From the NCBI RefSeq assembly GCF_020085105.1, contig NC_058058.1, forward strand, positions 5,305,675 through 5,369,674: a stretch of DNA of 64,000 nucleotides. Direction: 5' to 3'. The notes beneath the pieces are model-generated. The model was not told the DNA's origin, ran no database searches, and worked only from the letters and a program-made list of their open reading frames with translations. The position numbers and the translations under genes were made by a program. The first letter of the stretch is position 1, and the number at the start of each line of letters is the position of its first letter. This DNA is from Siniperca chuatsi. Taxonomy: Eukaryota; Chordata; Actinopteri; Centrarchiformes; Sinipercidae. Below are positions 23,992 through 36,321 of the stretch, piece after piece.

Positions 23992-26900
23992 ACGCACGCT
24001 TCAAGTTTCCACATATCACTTGTGTAAGTTGCATAATGGACCATGATTGGCTTTCAAACTGTTACAAAATCATGCTCTTACACCCATGCCTTCAACTCTC
24101 CCCCCTCTGCAGATGAATGTGAATCATCATCCTGCACAGTGAAGGTCAAGCATCTAAGTAAAGTAACAATAAGCACATTTTTTTGGGGGTTGTGTATTAA
24201 ATATAATATTAGTTTTATGACGGGGCAAAACAAGCAGCGGCCACATATTTAACAAGTGAGGCAACTGTCATCTAGTAACTACATTGATAATGAGATGAGA
24301 TGATTCAGGATCTGTCTGATTCACCTCAGAAGGTGACTGATTGATCACATAGTATATTCACTTGGCAGTAATTAATCAAAGCAGCATATTGTAATGTCAG
24401 TCACAATCAGGTGCTGATGTGTGCAGGCCAAACACAGGGCTGAAGTTAGTTTGATCATTACCAGTTGGACATGTTTTACCCAGTAGAGTCTGCATTGAGT
24501 TAAAGTTTGTACTGACCGTCAGGACCTGTATCATAAATGGCTGTTATCAGACAAGGATGGCAGAGACAGGGAGTAAAGATTTCATTGCATTAATTTTCCT
24601 CTTTCTATAGACGACGATGAGAACGAGGAAGACGACAGTAACGAGGCGGAACAAGCATGTGATGGTCCCATCATGGAGGATCAGACAGGCGAGGTGTCAG
24701 GAAGCGTTTCTGCAGGGGAAGAAGGAAGCGTGAAAGATGAGGACGAGGAGCCAGTCACAAGTGGACTAAGTCCTCTTTCTGATGAAAGCAAGTCCGAAAT
24801 GTCTCCGCTGTCTGACATCCCCTCCCCTAGACACAGCCCCAGCCAATCAGAGCCAATGCAGACTGATAACCAGAGGCCGTTGTCTAATGGTACCCTTGCA
24901 GGATTAGAGGAGCCTGTGGATTCCTCCAATCACGTTTCAGTCGTGCTGGTAAGCACCAGCAAAGTCACTAAGGACCCTGCGGACGTCTCCCCAGTAGCAG
25001 CCAATGGGGTGTCTTTGCCCCAGTCACCAGCAGTCATAGTAGAAAAATGTGACACACAGACCAACGGTACGTCCTCGCCACCCAGCCTCAGAACTACGAG
25101 GAGCCAGAAGAGGAAGAGGGAGGAAATTACATCAGGGAACTCCCGAAATACAAAGCAGATAATCATCCATGACAGGTAGTATAAGGCTTTGGTTGGCATG
25201 AAAATATATCACATTCTCAAAGTAGGTAGATATCTATTTTAGCACACTTTACATGTATGTAGACTTGTGAATTGTGTAGCTTTTTATTTGTGGGTTGGTT
25301 TGAAACATTTGAAAAAACAAAAAACAGGTAACGAGATATTTTATTCTTATATTGTATGGACCATTAAAATGTGACTAATGTGATATTGCAACAAAATATA
25401 TCAATATGAGCGTGGATATGATATATGGCACAATGAAGGAAATGAGGAAACAAAGATTTGTTGCTGCTGTTGCAGAATCAAAGACATACAGGGCTGGTTT
25501 CCTGGTGCGAGGGAGTAAACCTGTTTGGCTTTTAAACAGGATTAAACAGGACATAGTTTGAATTAATCCAGGGTTCAGCCTAGTCTTGAAGGAAATGACC
25601 AGATTTCCAACAGTACTTGTGTGATCTCTCTGTGAACAGCAGCTGGCCAGACAGCCACTTATTCACAAGAGCAAAACACTCAACAATTCAATGAAACCAT
25701 TTTTGCATCTGTATTTCCTGATTTCCACCAAATTATGGACTTTTTGTTCTGTTCTAGCTTTTATCAGCACCTTAAGCTAGTGCTTAAATGCCACTCTTAA
25801 AGTGTAAATCAAGGCTCATATAAAATGTTAGCTGTAGCTCTACTACACTTAGATTAATAATAATGTTGCTGTGGATTAATTTATTAGGAAAGTTGTTAAA
25901 CCGTCGTTATCGTTTTTGTTGATTTAGTTCTACCTCTTTACTTAAATAGCCCAATTCTATCTCCCTCCATCTCACTCTACATCCATCCATTGTTCTCTCC
26001 TCAGTGAGGTAGATATCCCTCTGGATATGGGTGTTTGCAATTCTCCACAGCAGGCAGAGTCAACCCGAGCAGACACTCCAACCCAGGAAATGGTCAGCAG
26101 CTCACAGTCAACACCGCCTCCCAAGAAAAACAAGGTGGGGGCACATAGATGGTAAATTTAACATTTTTAGGGTATGAACGGCCATTAATGATCGCAATGA
26201 GGATTGTATGTTCAAAACCTGGATCAGAGTCCCATTTCTAGATTGACAGAACAGTTTTTCAGGTCTTCATGTGTGCAGATCATGACTTTATGTTCGTATT
26301 TGTAAAATTGTACCTTCTAATTGGGTAGACTTGATCTACTCTAACTTTGTGTCTCCTTTTATACAGTATTTAGCTAAAGAATCTCTTATTTCTCAGGTTG
26401 TTCATACAGTGTGTTCCACTTGTCCAAGTTATCAAAACTACTGTATCATTTTTTTATATAGTGGATTATGATTATGACAGTTTAATTACTATTTACATTG
26501 TAAAGGTGGAAGTCCAATTTCTCACAAATTTTAAGATTACAGTTACAGAGGTTTAGTACTGTTAAGTCCATTTATACAGGTCACATCAACTACATAACTT
26601 AGTGATTTTCCATAAGAATATATTTTTTTATATTTATATTTTATCTTAGATCACTGTTTCACTTGAGGCTCATTTGTTTTTAATAATTTTCAAATTATGT
26701 TTCCTGCTGCAAGTAGACCTTGTCCACCCCAGTTTACAGCCCACAAAGTCCTTTTACAGCGAGGACAGCTCAGAATATGCTTCCAAAAATAAAAATGCAC
26801 ATCAACTAATGATAATGCTCCAGACTCCCTCAAATTAAGAAATTCTTTTATAATTTTCATAAATATAACCTCCCTGAATTTTTTATTTGTTTTTTTTTTT

Positions 26901-27108
26901 CATCCAATTTTCACCTGTTTAATATTCAAATTAAATTGTGATAAATTCATAATTTTCTTTTAAAGAAAATCTAAGCCCTGATCACACTGTACTAAGTGTG
27001 TGTGTGTGTGTGTTCATTCCCTAACCGTTCCACTGTTTGTGTTTCCAGGTCAATGTGGCCACCCAGTGTGACCCAGATGAGGTCATCGTCCTGTCAGACT
27101 CCGAATGA
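16797..27108 (+). CDS. daxx: DAXX, H3.3-H4 histone chaperone and SUMO-binding corepressor
   Basis: DAXX loads H3.3 at heterochromatin with ATRX and represses transcription in PML bodies. Coding exons: 16797-17033, 17590-18036, 18837-18968, 19074-19190, 20944-21175, 21835-22004, 23019-23178, 24611-25175, 26005-26134, 27049-27108; phases match throughout; 749 aa (human 740), or 742 aa from the second Met at 16818. Seen in order: an N-terminal SUMO-interacting motif (IIVLDDDEEES); the four-helix DAXX helical bundle in exon 2 (FVEHCSALTQDCPEVL... to VYINELCTVLKQH); the histone-binding domain over exons 3-6, with LCELKDCSTLTGRVIEHKI and QERRHLDLVYNFGSYLTD nearly as in human; a Glu/Asp-rich tract in exons 7-8; a basic KRKRE segment; and the C-terminal SUMO-interacting motif DEVIVLSDSE before the stop. 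Introns are long and repeat-bearing. No break seen. Confidence 0.96.
22236..22691. mobile_element. Palindromic non-autonomous DNA element with TA-flanked inverted ends
   Basis: Lies in daxx intron 6. The left end reads TACTCAGTGGCCAATTTATT and the right end, reverse-complemented, TACACTCAGTGGCCACTTTA, each flanked by TA. The two halves are reverse complements of one another over about 200 bp (CAATCTAATGCAATCCAATA on the left against TATTACAATTCAGCTC on the reversed right; both arms carry AGGTCATAGTTA and TTAGAAACA-type blocks), so the whole 456 bp would fold back. No protein is encoded. The TA duplication suggests Tc1/mariner-type mobilisation; this is inference. A related copy lies at 41,065-41,755. 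Confidence 0.7.
23913..23990. repeat. (TG)n microsatellite in daxx intron 7
   Basis: About 78 bp of TG repeats with one TATGTA interruption near the left end. Confidence 0.95.
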
Positions 27109-27445
27109 CCTTTCACCTTTGACCTCTCACTGTACTGCAAGATTCTTCCGCATGTCACCTGTATTCTAGGACCGATTTCCTGAAAGCACGCATTTCTAAG
27201 GACTGTTCTTATCTGCCGGCTTGTAAAAAAAGGGGGGGAAAGCTCAATCATGTTTTTCCATTTCAAAACTCTGAAATTGCTGATATTAATCTGATCCAAA
27301 CAGTCAATATCAAACTTTTACAAAATACACAACGGCCATTCATAGCTGTGGAAGACAGGGAAAACTATGAATGTAGTACCTCCATGTCAATTGATTACAT
27401 ATTACCAAACAAAAGACAGGTTATTTTGTAAAGGACTTAAATAAA
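27109..27445 (+). other. daxx: daxx 3' UTR (short form)
   Basis: Follows the daxx stop. The first good polyadenylation signal is AATAAA at 27,440-27,445. Longer forms cannot be excluded. Confidence 0.5.
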
Positions 27446-30064
27446 ATAATTGTAACCTAACGTTTGAAAGAAAGCTGCTTAAACAGGACATGTTTTTTGG
27501 AAAATCAAGGTTTTGGGAGCCCTCTTCTGTGTACACCAGAGAATACAGCAGTTATTTTCTCTAAGCAGAGACACATTGGCTGATGTTGACCTCAGCTGTC
27601 TTCTCTCCCTTTTTGGGTGCAGTAAAGATGACCTCATCCGACTCCATTGGGTGATCCAAGCAGCCAAACTTCGGTTGCCGTGTTTCCTGCCTTTCAGTGC
27701 AACACTACTAATGCGTCTGACGTCCAGTTGGTAGTAGCATTTTAAATTGGTTTTTTACTGCTCTGAAAACTGAGCTAAAAATACTTGTTTTGGGATGATT
27801 GTCCCGTGACTTGAACTTTTGTTATTGTGGTTTAGGTAAGAAACCAGTGCCTGAAAACATGAACTGTGCAGTGGGACACGTGGCCCAGACGGGTAGTTCT
27901 GTTTTCACAGACACTCGACTGGCGAGAGCTGCGTTAGCTCACCACCAGTTTGTTTACATTTTTATATTTCAAACACTTTTTTTCATCATAAAGGAGATGG
28001 AAGTGGCGATCTGTACAGGAGGAATTTTGAGATGACATTGTTTTACTTGTTGCTATTTATGCACTGAATTCAGTGAGCTGCGTGGTGGTCTGTACTCTGC
28101 TGTTAGCGAGATGTGTGGACTGCAGCAGTGGTAATGGACATTTTTTAATTTTTTCTTTTATGTTTCCCCTCCAAACATATTTCTATTTTTAGGTTTATAA
28201 TAAAGTAAGTTACTATTTTTATTCAGACCTATGTCTGCTGCAGGATAGCTAAATAGTTTCCAGATAGTTATTGGTTTTAATGAGGAATGTTGACAAGGCT
28301 AATACACAAATGTTTGAAGGATAAGGATAGCAATATTCTATATTTTTCTTATTGTCAACAAATCCCATGAAAAGACCAAAACTATTGATGAATTGTCACT
28401 TCACTCTGTATTCAAAGCCTGATATTTATTATTCCTCTGTGCCATAGAGCTCCATTGTTGTCCACAAACTATTAAAAACACATCAGTGAGCCACACTGTT
28501 GCACTGGGTAACATGTTCCTTCATTATAATGAACTTGGACTCTGTAGTTTCTTTTAAGTCAGTCCCACATACACAGTCCTGCTTGTGGAAATACTCACTA
28601 GAGCACCAAATGTGTATTAATCCACAACTGAAAATAGTCCCCAGCAAATGCACTATTTGCTTCTTCTTGAGTAACTTTTGCTAAAAACTACAGTATCCAG
28701 CTGTTTTAGGATATTACTGAGCCATTTTTAAAGATTTACGTCTTCAGTAGGAACCAATGGGCTTGCGGCTGAGAGCAGGGTAAGGAAGCCGGAAAGTAAT
28801 GAGAGATGAACGAACACATTGGTCTTTGCATGGGATTTGTTGACATTAAGAAAAATAATAATAATGCCACCCTTATCCTTTTAAGGAGCTATAGCACAAA
28901 AATGCTTCCTCATGATTCTGACCCATCTCAAAGCTAATAAAGGGAAGATTAAAGTTCCTCCTTTAATGCATCTCAAACAGAGTTGAGTCTCACCATGACA
29001 CTGATGACTTCTACCTGTGCCTCTGCCCAGCCCCGATAACTACATTTATTCACCCCTTCTTCAGTTTAAGCCCAGCCCAAAACAAAACTCGCCACAGTAG
29101 TATTTGTCTTGATCCAAATGAAGGTCAAACCAGTTCTGTTGACATAAATGCCAATTTTGTATTTGAACCATACCTAGCCCAGTTAAGCATCCCAAACACT
29201 AATGACTGATGTCTAATGACTAAACCTTAAAAAAGAAATGTGCTCAACATTTCTGAGTTCTCCTAAACCAGGAAATCCAGTTTCAGTCTGACACGCAATG
29301 ATTCACTTTCATACAAATAATCATTATTTTTCAGCTTTTACAGTTTTGTCCCCTCCTGTCGATACACTGGGTATATGGATACATTTAGCCATTAAAGGTG
29401 AAATTTCTACATCCTTTCTGTATTTAGAATAAAGTTTGTTTAGTTGTTATAGGCAGTGTTGGACAGTGTTGCACTTAAGATCTCCAGCATTTGATGAATG
29501 ACATTTTTTTGTGACCAGTGTGTATATGAGTTGTCCTGCTGGTCCCTATGTAATAGAGAACTGGTATGTTGATGGAAGTCCAGGCCGTTTGGTGAAAGGA
29601 AATTTCTGAACTTTTTATCCTCATAACAATCCCCATTTTAGTTTTTTCCTCCTGAATCAAATTTGTATTAAATTTGACCACACAGGTGAAACGATATTCT
29701 GGGGTAAATACTCTTTTCAAAGTTACTAGAATGTAAACCTGGATTGTAGTTGTCACAGCTTCGATCTATCGGGCCTCATTTATGCAGAGGAGTGATCCAT
29801 CATTCACTGTGAATTTTTTCTTTTTCATTTTTTATAATAAATGATACTTTTTTATATACAGCCTCTGTGTTGCTGATGTGGATTTTATTTTGTTCTTGAA
29901 CTAAATATACTGAATACATTTTATACAGTATAAAAATTCTGCAAAGGCTGTAGATGATTTTTTATTTGATATTTAGGTAATGTCATTTTAGTCTCCTCAG
30001 CTGGTTGATATTCTCACACATCACACCGTTGTTTTAACCTACAAAGCTCATTTGTAGTTGTAGC

Positions 30065-30170
30065 TACGGATGCACCGATCCATCCACCGGATCGGTATCG
30101 CCCCCAATACTGACTATATTTAGTGGATCAGGTATCGGCCATGATGTGACTGATCCACACAAAAAAAATG

Positions 30171-30214
<44 letters not shown>

Positions 30215-30442
30215 AATTCTTCTTCAAAGGTATTATAAATTTCAGTGTTTCCACTATCAGTTCCATTCATTCCATCATGGCGGGCCTCATGTCACCTTAC
30301 ATACAAATGTTCCTAATGAGTTCCACGCAGTGAGGTATACAGATTTTAAATCTGGATAAAAGATAAAATATCGATACTCGGTATCAGCAGATACCCTGAG
30401 ATGTCGTATCGGGAGAGAAAAGGTTGGATTGTTGCATCCGTA
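30065..30442. mobile_element. hAT-type miniature inverted-repeat element
   Basis: 378 bp with inverted ends TACGGATGCACCGATCC (left) and GGATTGTTGCATCCGTA (right), flanked by a perfect 8-bp direct repeat GTTGTAGC at 30,057-30,064 and 30,443-30,450. Eight-base target duplications and ends of the form TA-x-GGATGCACCGAT are typical of hAT transposons. Inside are GGATCGGTATCG-type repeats and a (TA)n tract at 30,175-30,212; no transposase is present, so it is non-autonomous. The intact ends and duplication suggest a fairly young insertion. Confidence 0.85.
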
Positions 30443-33112
30443 GTTGTAGCTTCTTTGCCATAGTTCAATATTGATGTATTGCAAATGAATAGTATGTTGC
30501 TGTTGCACAGCTGGAATTTTCTCTGGATATTTAGACCCTGCAGCCGCACTGTTGGTCCATTCAAAACAATTACAGTCCAAGATTTAATATTTTATTCGAG
30601 ATTTAAACAGATTAAAGACAAAGTCCATTGTTCGCACCAAATCATTTATTAATCCATTATTTTGATACAGGGCAGAGGTGAATATTTATGTACTGTAGTT
30701 TATTACATTATTAGTACCACTCAGGATTTACATAAAAATGTCTATTGACAACTGTCATTTTCTGTTCAACAATCAACTGGTCAATCAGAAGACATGTATG
30801 AAGTTGTGTAACACAGTTTGTGGAATGTACAAAAATAATAAAAAATACCTCAGTCTAGTTTTCAGCAGCAACTTTGAGCGCTCTACAGCGATCCTTCCAT
30901 CTTTACTTTCTCTTGATAAAGGAATCTTCAGCTCTTCTATCACTCATTCAAATAAGAGGTGGTGCAAGAGAAAACGTGTGGTGGTGGTTTAGAGTTTTTA
31001 ATTGTCTGTTGTACATCAGAAACTGTTCAGTGTGTTGGTGCAGCAGCAGATGAAGCTGCTGGAGACAAGACTATAGACTACACACCCATTGTGTTAATCC
31101 ATTATTTAGGACACCAAAAGGCATTGTGAAATAACAGGGTGCTTAGGGCCCCTCAGCCACCAGGGGGCCCTTAAACAAATTAAAACCATTAACTCTGTTT
31201 GGTCTGGGGTCTATTTTATTAATGTTTTTGTCATCATTTCAGTATTTTAGGATACACTTCCTGATTCAGGACATTTTACAATTTGAAAGTACTATACTAA
31301 ATTTAGAGACGTGGAGTATAACGATGGATATAACGATCAAATTTTAACAGCCTTTTTAAACAGTTTTGTATTTTTTTCCATAAGACTAACACTGTACAGA
31401 CCACATGCTGTTCAGGTTTTATTGATTATCTGAGGGATTTTAACTGTCACAAATTGTAAATGTCTTGCAGTGCACATTTGCACATCACAACTGCACTGTA
31501 ACTCAGATATAAACTGCTGGTCTTTGACTTAAATCTGAGCATTACAGAATCTATCATCAGGGAGGTTACTGACTAGAGGAGAAACTATCATCTTCAATCA
31601 CTGGATGTGAAAAGTAGAGATCTGTCTTCCTTTGCTTAGAAATCAGTAAGACTTGTTTCACAAATAGAGACTAAGAGTACACATATTTCTGATTGAGCCT
31701 TCTCTGCACACAAAACACCTCTGTCTCTTCATGTGTTGTGTTTGCTGAGGAATATAAACATACGATAAATGTGCTCATCTGGTTCACTACATTCACTGTC
31801 AGTGAAAGTTATCTATATGCATGTTTAAACGCTTTAGAGTGTTCAAATGTGTTTAACTCCACACTTAAGGAAAGCATTAGATCACCATTTCACACCACAT
31901 TTCTCTCTTACAATCATCCGGTGTTTTCTCTGTAGCTGTTCAGCAGTGGAGTAAACAAACAGGAACAAATGTGAAACCAAAATTACCCACAAACACAACT
32001 GAAGCAGAGCCGTAGAGGAAACACTGGAGGTCACACTTCACTTCACGGATCACCGAACACATACAAAAGCCAACAGTCCTTTCACTTAACCCAAGCTCCA
32101 AACCTGCATATAAAAATATCCAAACCCAGCCTTCACGGAAGGTAAAACATTCAGATCCTCCATCTCTTCGCTCTACGTAACTGGAAATGTAAAACATCTC
32201 TGAAGGCATGCAAAATGTTTAAGAGGTCATGTGTAATATTTCCGCCAACACTGTCCTGTAGCTACACTGGCACACTGAAGTATGTTTTCTACACAGTTTG
32301 ATTTGGTTGAAGTATGTTAGACATAGGAGTGAAACAAAAATACAGCTACATATATTCATAAACACACATGGTTATCACATTGCCACACGTTTACATGATC
32401 ATAATCTCTTAATCACACCTGTGGCCACGGGGGACACACACCTTTGAAAGTGAATACTGATTAAAGAAACATTAGATTAAAGGCTGCTTGATTAATTTTA
32501 TCACAAATAATGACCCTTTTCTCTCATAGAAAACCATCTCCTTGAATTGCACCGTATTGTTTTAGGAATTACAAAGTTTTTCTTTTAAAATGGGCCATTT
32601 TTTACATTTAGGTTACATCTGAATGAGACACACAGCACATTTTTAAAACTAATGATATAATCAAAACTATTTAAGTAAACAATATCGTAGGATGTGGTGT
32701 CCTGATGCAAAACAACCCCGCAGTCTAAACTCCTACTATTAATTTCCTGTCCTACAGGTGCATAATGTAGTGCTCTATTAAGTGATTTGACAATTTAAAA
32801 TAACAAACGAGGTGGCGGTCAACAAAGTGTTTCCTCTCTTTAACTTTCTATAGGAGGACATATTGGAATGTATTATAATGCTTGTATTGTGGCAAAAAGA
32901 AGACAAGGTGAGCTCTGTTTAAATCGTCTTCCGTATTTTTTAGTTTCACCAGTGAGTTATCTGGTGATGTAGCATAAAGCATCAGTATTGTTGCTATGGT
33001 TACCTCCTGTTTAATATATTTTGTGCACTAATAACTATGTTTAAGGTGTCCCAATACAAGGTACTAATGAACTCCATGATATAAATATACTTTACAACAC
33101 AAACAATGTGTT

Positions 33113-33150
<38 letters not shown>
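33113..33150. repeat. (TA)n(CA)n microsatellite
   Basis: A compound run of TA followed by CA dinucleotides in the daxx-zbtb22 spacer. Confidence 0.95.
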
Positions 33151-35590
33151 TTTGTTTTAAATCATGTAACTACTACATATTTTGTTTCCATTGTAAGATA
33201 AAATTATTAGAAACAGAAATAATTAGTGTTGAACGAGTAAGTCAATGTGCTGGTAAGGCACCTGAACCTATTTGGCAATGCCTTCAAAAATGTTGGCATG
33301 GTGACAAATACAACCTCCTTTACAAACATACCCAACTCAGTGTTTTAATGGAAACACAAAGGCAGAAAGTATTTATACTGTGCATTATCTGCAGCGTAAT
33401 ACCCCTGTCAGTGTGTCTTATCAGTAGTTGTACCGGTAAATGTTCAGTATGGTCCCTAAATGCTTCACACAGTACTGATAATACTCTGTAACTGCAACAG
33501 TCCCAGTACAGATAAAGCACAGAACTAATAGTGTGTTTTAAACACAGCAGGGTCCAGAAGAGAACAGTAAACAGTGGAGAACTGAGAAAGAGAAACTGTG
33601 AGGTTACATTTCTTTGAGGCTCAAAGTAAACAAATCGTCCTGTGTTTCAGTTCGGCATCTTGAGAGCAAGTTCATTTTTGCTTTTATTGTGAGTGAACAA
33701 CGATGAACTTCAAGTCCTGAGATCCCACAAGTAGCTAATATTATCTGCAATGCAGCCGTTCCCCAAATATGTATTCAGCAGTGGGAAAAACATGGTTACT
33801 ATTACTAGGGTTTCTATAATAAAATAATATCAGATTAATCAGATTAATTATTTATAACATGTCTAAAATTATGACCGGTGTCCTTTGCAAGTTACTAGAA
33901 CCAAAAGTGACACCTTTAAAGTGGACATCTTATTTCCTTAGATCATTATTTCCTCTGAACAGACTTTTTTTTTTTTTTTTTTACAACAATCTGAATATAG
34001 AGAAGAATGCAAATCAACCGCTTTAACCACAAACTGTTTTGTATTTTTATCTGACACTTTTTTTGAGTATCAAAATTGTCACTGAATAATATTTTTGTCT
34101 ATCAACTTATCAATTAGTAGTTTTACAGTAACTACCACTGTTACTCAACATTTTGAAAATCAAAAAAGGAAATACAATATTCAGGATGTTTGACATTAAT
34201 AAAAAAGAGTAAAGGTTTTCTTCCAAAAAGTGAAATCAAAATATTGCTGACCTTTACTCTGAAATATTTATCTATCAATCTGGACTTCAGAAAACTTGTA
34301 TTTGAACCAAACCAATCTTTAGCTTATGTTTTAAACTAGTGCTTTCTTCATAACAAAGTACCTGGACTGTTACCACATTCACATCCAGGAACAAACACAG
34401 GAACAGATGTGAGACCAAGACCAAAACTGCTACTGATACATACGAACAACGATGGAAACACTGATTACCTCTAATGTCAATAAAGAGACAAAATGTTTCT
34501 CAGCATTTTACAAACTTTTGGGAGGTCAGGACCTGTACGACTCGACGATGCTTTTAAAATGATTGCAGGAAGAAAATCCACCAGTGGAAAATATGGTAAT
34601 CCAAAGACAAAGAATTCCACACAAAGATAAAAATGAAATGTGTAGCAGTCCTCATAACAACATTTTGTAATGTAAAAAGAATAAAACAAATGTTTGACTT
34701 CCCTGTGTGCACAACAGCTGCTGAAAAAGGAGGTTTTCATTTCATTTGGGTCCATAACTTGATTAAAATCTACTTTGTCAACCATTCGGAGGAGGTACGC
34801 TTGTAAACACACTATACACTGTATAGCTTAGATAAGACCACCATCTACTGTTGCGGGGTTTTAATACTCTTTATCGAATTGAACATTTGCAAAGAGACGC
34901 ACTGTTTTTGGGGGAACGCAGTGCAGAACACTTTCAAAAACGTTCTCTACAACTGATTAACTCCTTCCAAAGCAGACCAGACGGCAGCAAACGCATCAGT
35001 ATTAGTTAGTATTTGAACCAGGTCTGATGAGTAAACAACATATATTTCTATATATTTATAGTAACAATATACTTCTCAAAGCACGAGAACTCTTGAACAA
35101 CAAGAAAGTGAAAGCAGGTAACAGCAGTAAAACTGAAAGCAACAGGGGCTTCTACTGCTGAGCAGATTCATCGCCTCCGGCTTTTAAAGCTCCAGAGGGG
35201 GCGTTTTGAGCTTCTCAGTAGTGTTTATGTTAGTGTAGGGCTGGACCATATTGGAAAAGACATCGACAATTTTGCTACTTCAACAATCAAACATTAAATT
35301 TTAAAAAACTAGTCTGAATGAGGCTCGAGCTCACCGGCTGTACAGGTTGGTAAATAAGCAGCCAAATAACAAAATTGTTCCTGTCTGGTAAATATCCCTC
35401 CCTGTGCTCATGTCGGGGATCTATCGAGGTTCCCTTGTGATGAGGATAAATGATTGTGCCTTTTACTGTAATCCAGGATGGGCTTCAAGCAAAGCAGCAC
35501 CGTAGTATCTTCTAAAACAACACGGCAGTGCTGACACTTGTCTGTTACGTGGGACACTGAGGAAAAGATGCACCACCGCTGCTGTAAGGG

Positions 35591-35685
35591 AAAAAACACA
35601 AATCTGCAACTTCAGCTTGTTTTTTCTTAGTTGAATTATGAATTATGTGCTGAGTAAGTTTTTCTCTTGCAGATTTGTGTTTTTT
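35591..35685. repeat. Perfect 19-bp inverted repeat (hairpin) downstream of zbtb22
   Basis: AAAAAACACAAATCTGCAA at 35,591-35,609 is exactly reverse-complemented at 35,667-35,685, with a 57-base loop. It lies about 0.6 kb beyond the zbtb22 stop codon, in its probable 3' UTR. Confidence 0.8.
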
Positions 35686-36321
35686 TATTATTTAAATCAT
35701 ATGACTGATACATTACTATACAATACTGCAGAAAATCACAGCAATTTAGAACAGCCATTTTTCTACTCTACTGATACTATAACGTTGCCACAGAAGGTAA
35801 CAGTTAGTGAAGCACTGTCTTTTCATTTTTGGTTTCCTCTCAACACGCACAGCATTCTTCCACAAAACCAAAAAAATAAACTTTAATAATATCTCGGATA
35901 TTTAAAACAATAGCTTACTCACTGAGACAAAAGGTCCATTTTTAATGAGGCCACTTTTCGGAGGCAAGTTTCCTAAAGTCTTTGTGGTATGAGAATTGAG
36001 GATAATTTAAGATGGCATCAGCACGACCACAAGTCTATTTCAGAAACTTCACGGCACAACAGTCGACTGGAATCTCAGAGTCCCATTTTTTTATAAACAC
36101 TTACAGGTTCTTCAGGTTGTGTGTCCAACGGGAGCCTCGCGTTTTTCCCCCAATCTTGACAAAGTACGCACTTCCTGCTTGAGTGTTGGCAGTTGAAAGT
36201 GTTTCAGAAGAGCACTGCGCTTCTTCCAAGTTTACAATATTGTAAAAACAACAGCGGGAACAAGAAGCATGACCATTTGCTCAGAAAGAGGCACCCGTTG
36301 GACATAACGCACAATTTTGGT

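Larger units (their letters stand above)
27446..36321. other. Gene-poor spacer between convergent daxx and zbtb22
   Basis: Nearly 9 kb with only short frames that lack domains, splice partners or composition bias. The right-hand part probably includes the zbtb22 3' UTR (several TTTATT on the plus strand, for example 35,684-35,689, are candidate reversed polyadenylation signals). It holds the hAT-type element at 30,065-30,442, a TA/CA microsatellite at 33,113-33,150 and a perfect hairpin at 35,591-35,685. No further gene or structural RNA was recognised. Confidence 0.55.

Noticed and set aside
23859-24116. Cys-Val and His-Thr repeat frames
   Set aside because: Translation of the (TG)n microsatellite on either strand.
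24114-24149. Possible extra daxx exon (CTGCAG acceptor, then DECESSSCTVK, then GTCAAG donor)
   Set aside because: It would begin in phase 1 but end in phase 0, while exon 8 needs phase 1; exons 7 and 8 join cleanly without it.
25440-25620. Possible miniature element beginning GGGCTGGTTTCCTGG in daxx intron 8
   Set aside because: The motif resembles known fish repeats, but no clear inverted ends or target duplication could be defined.
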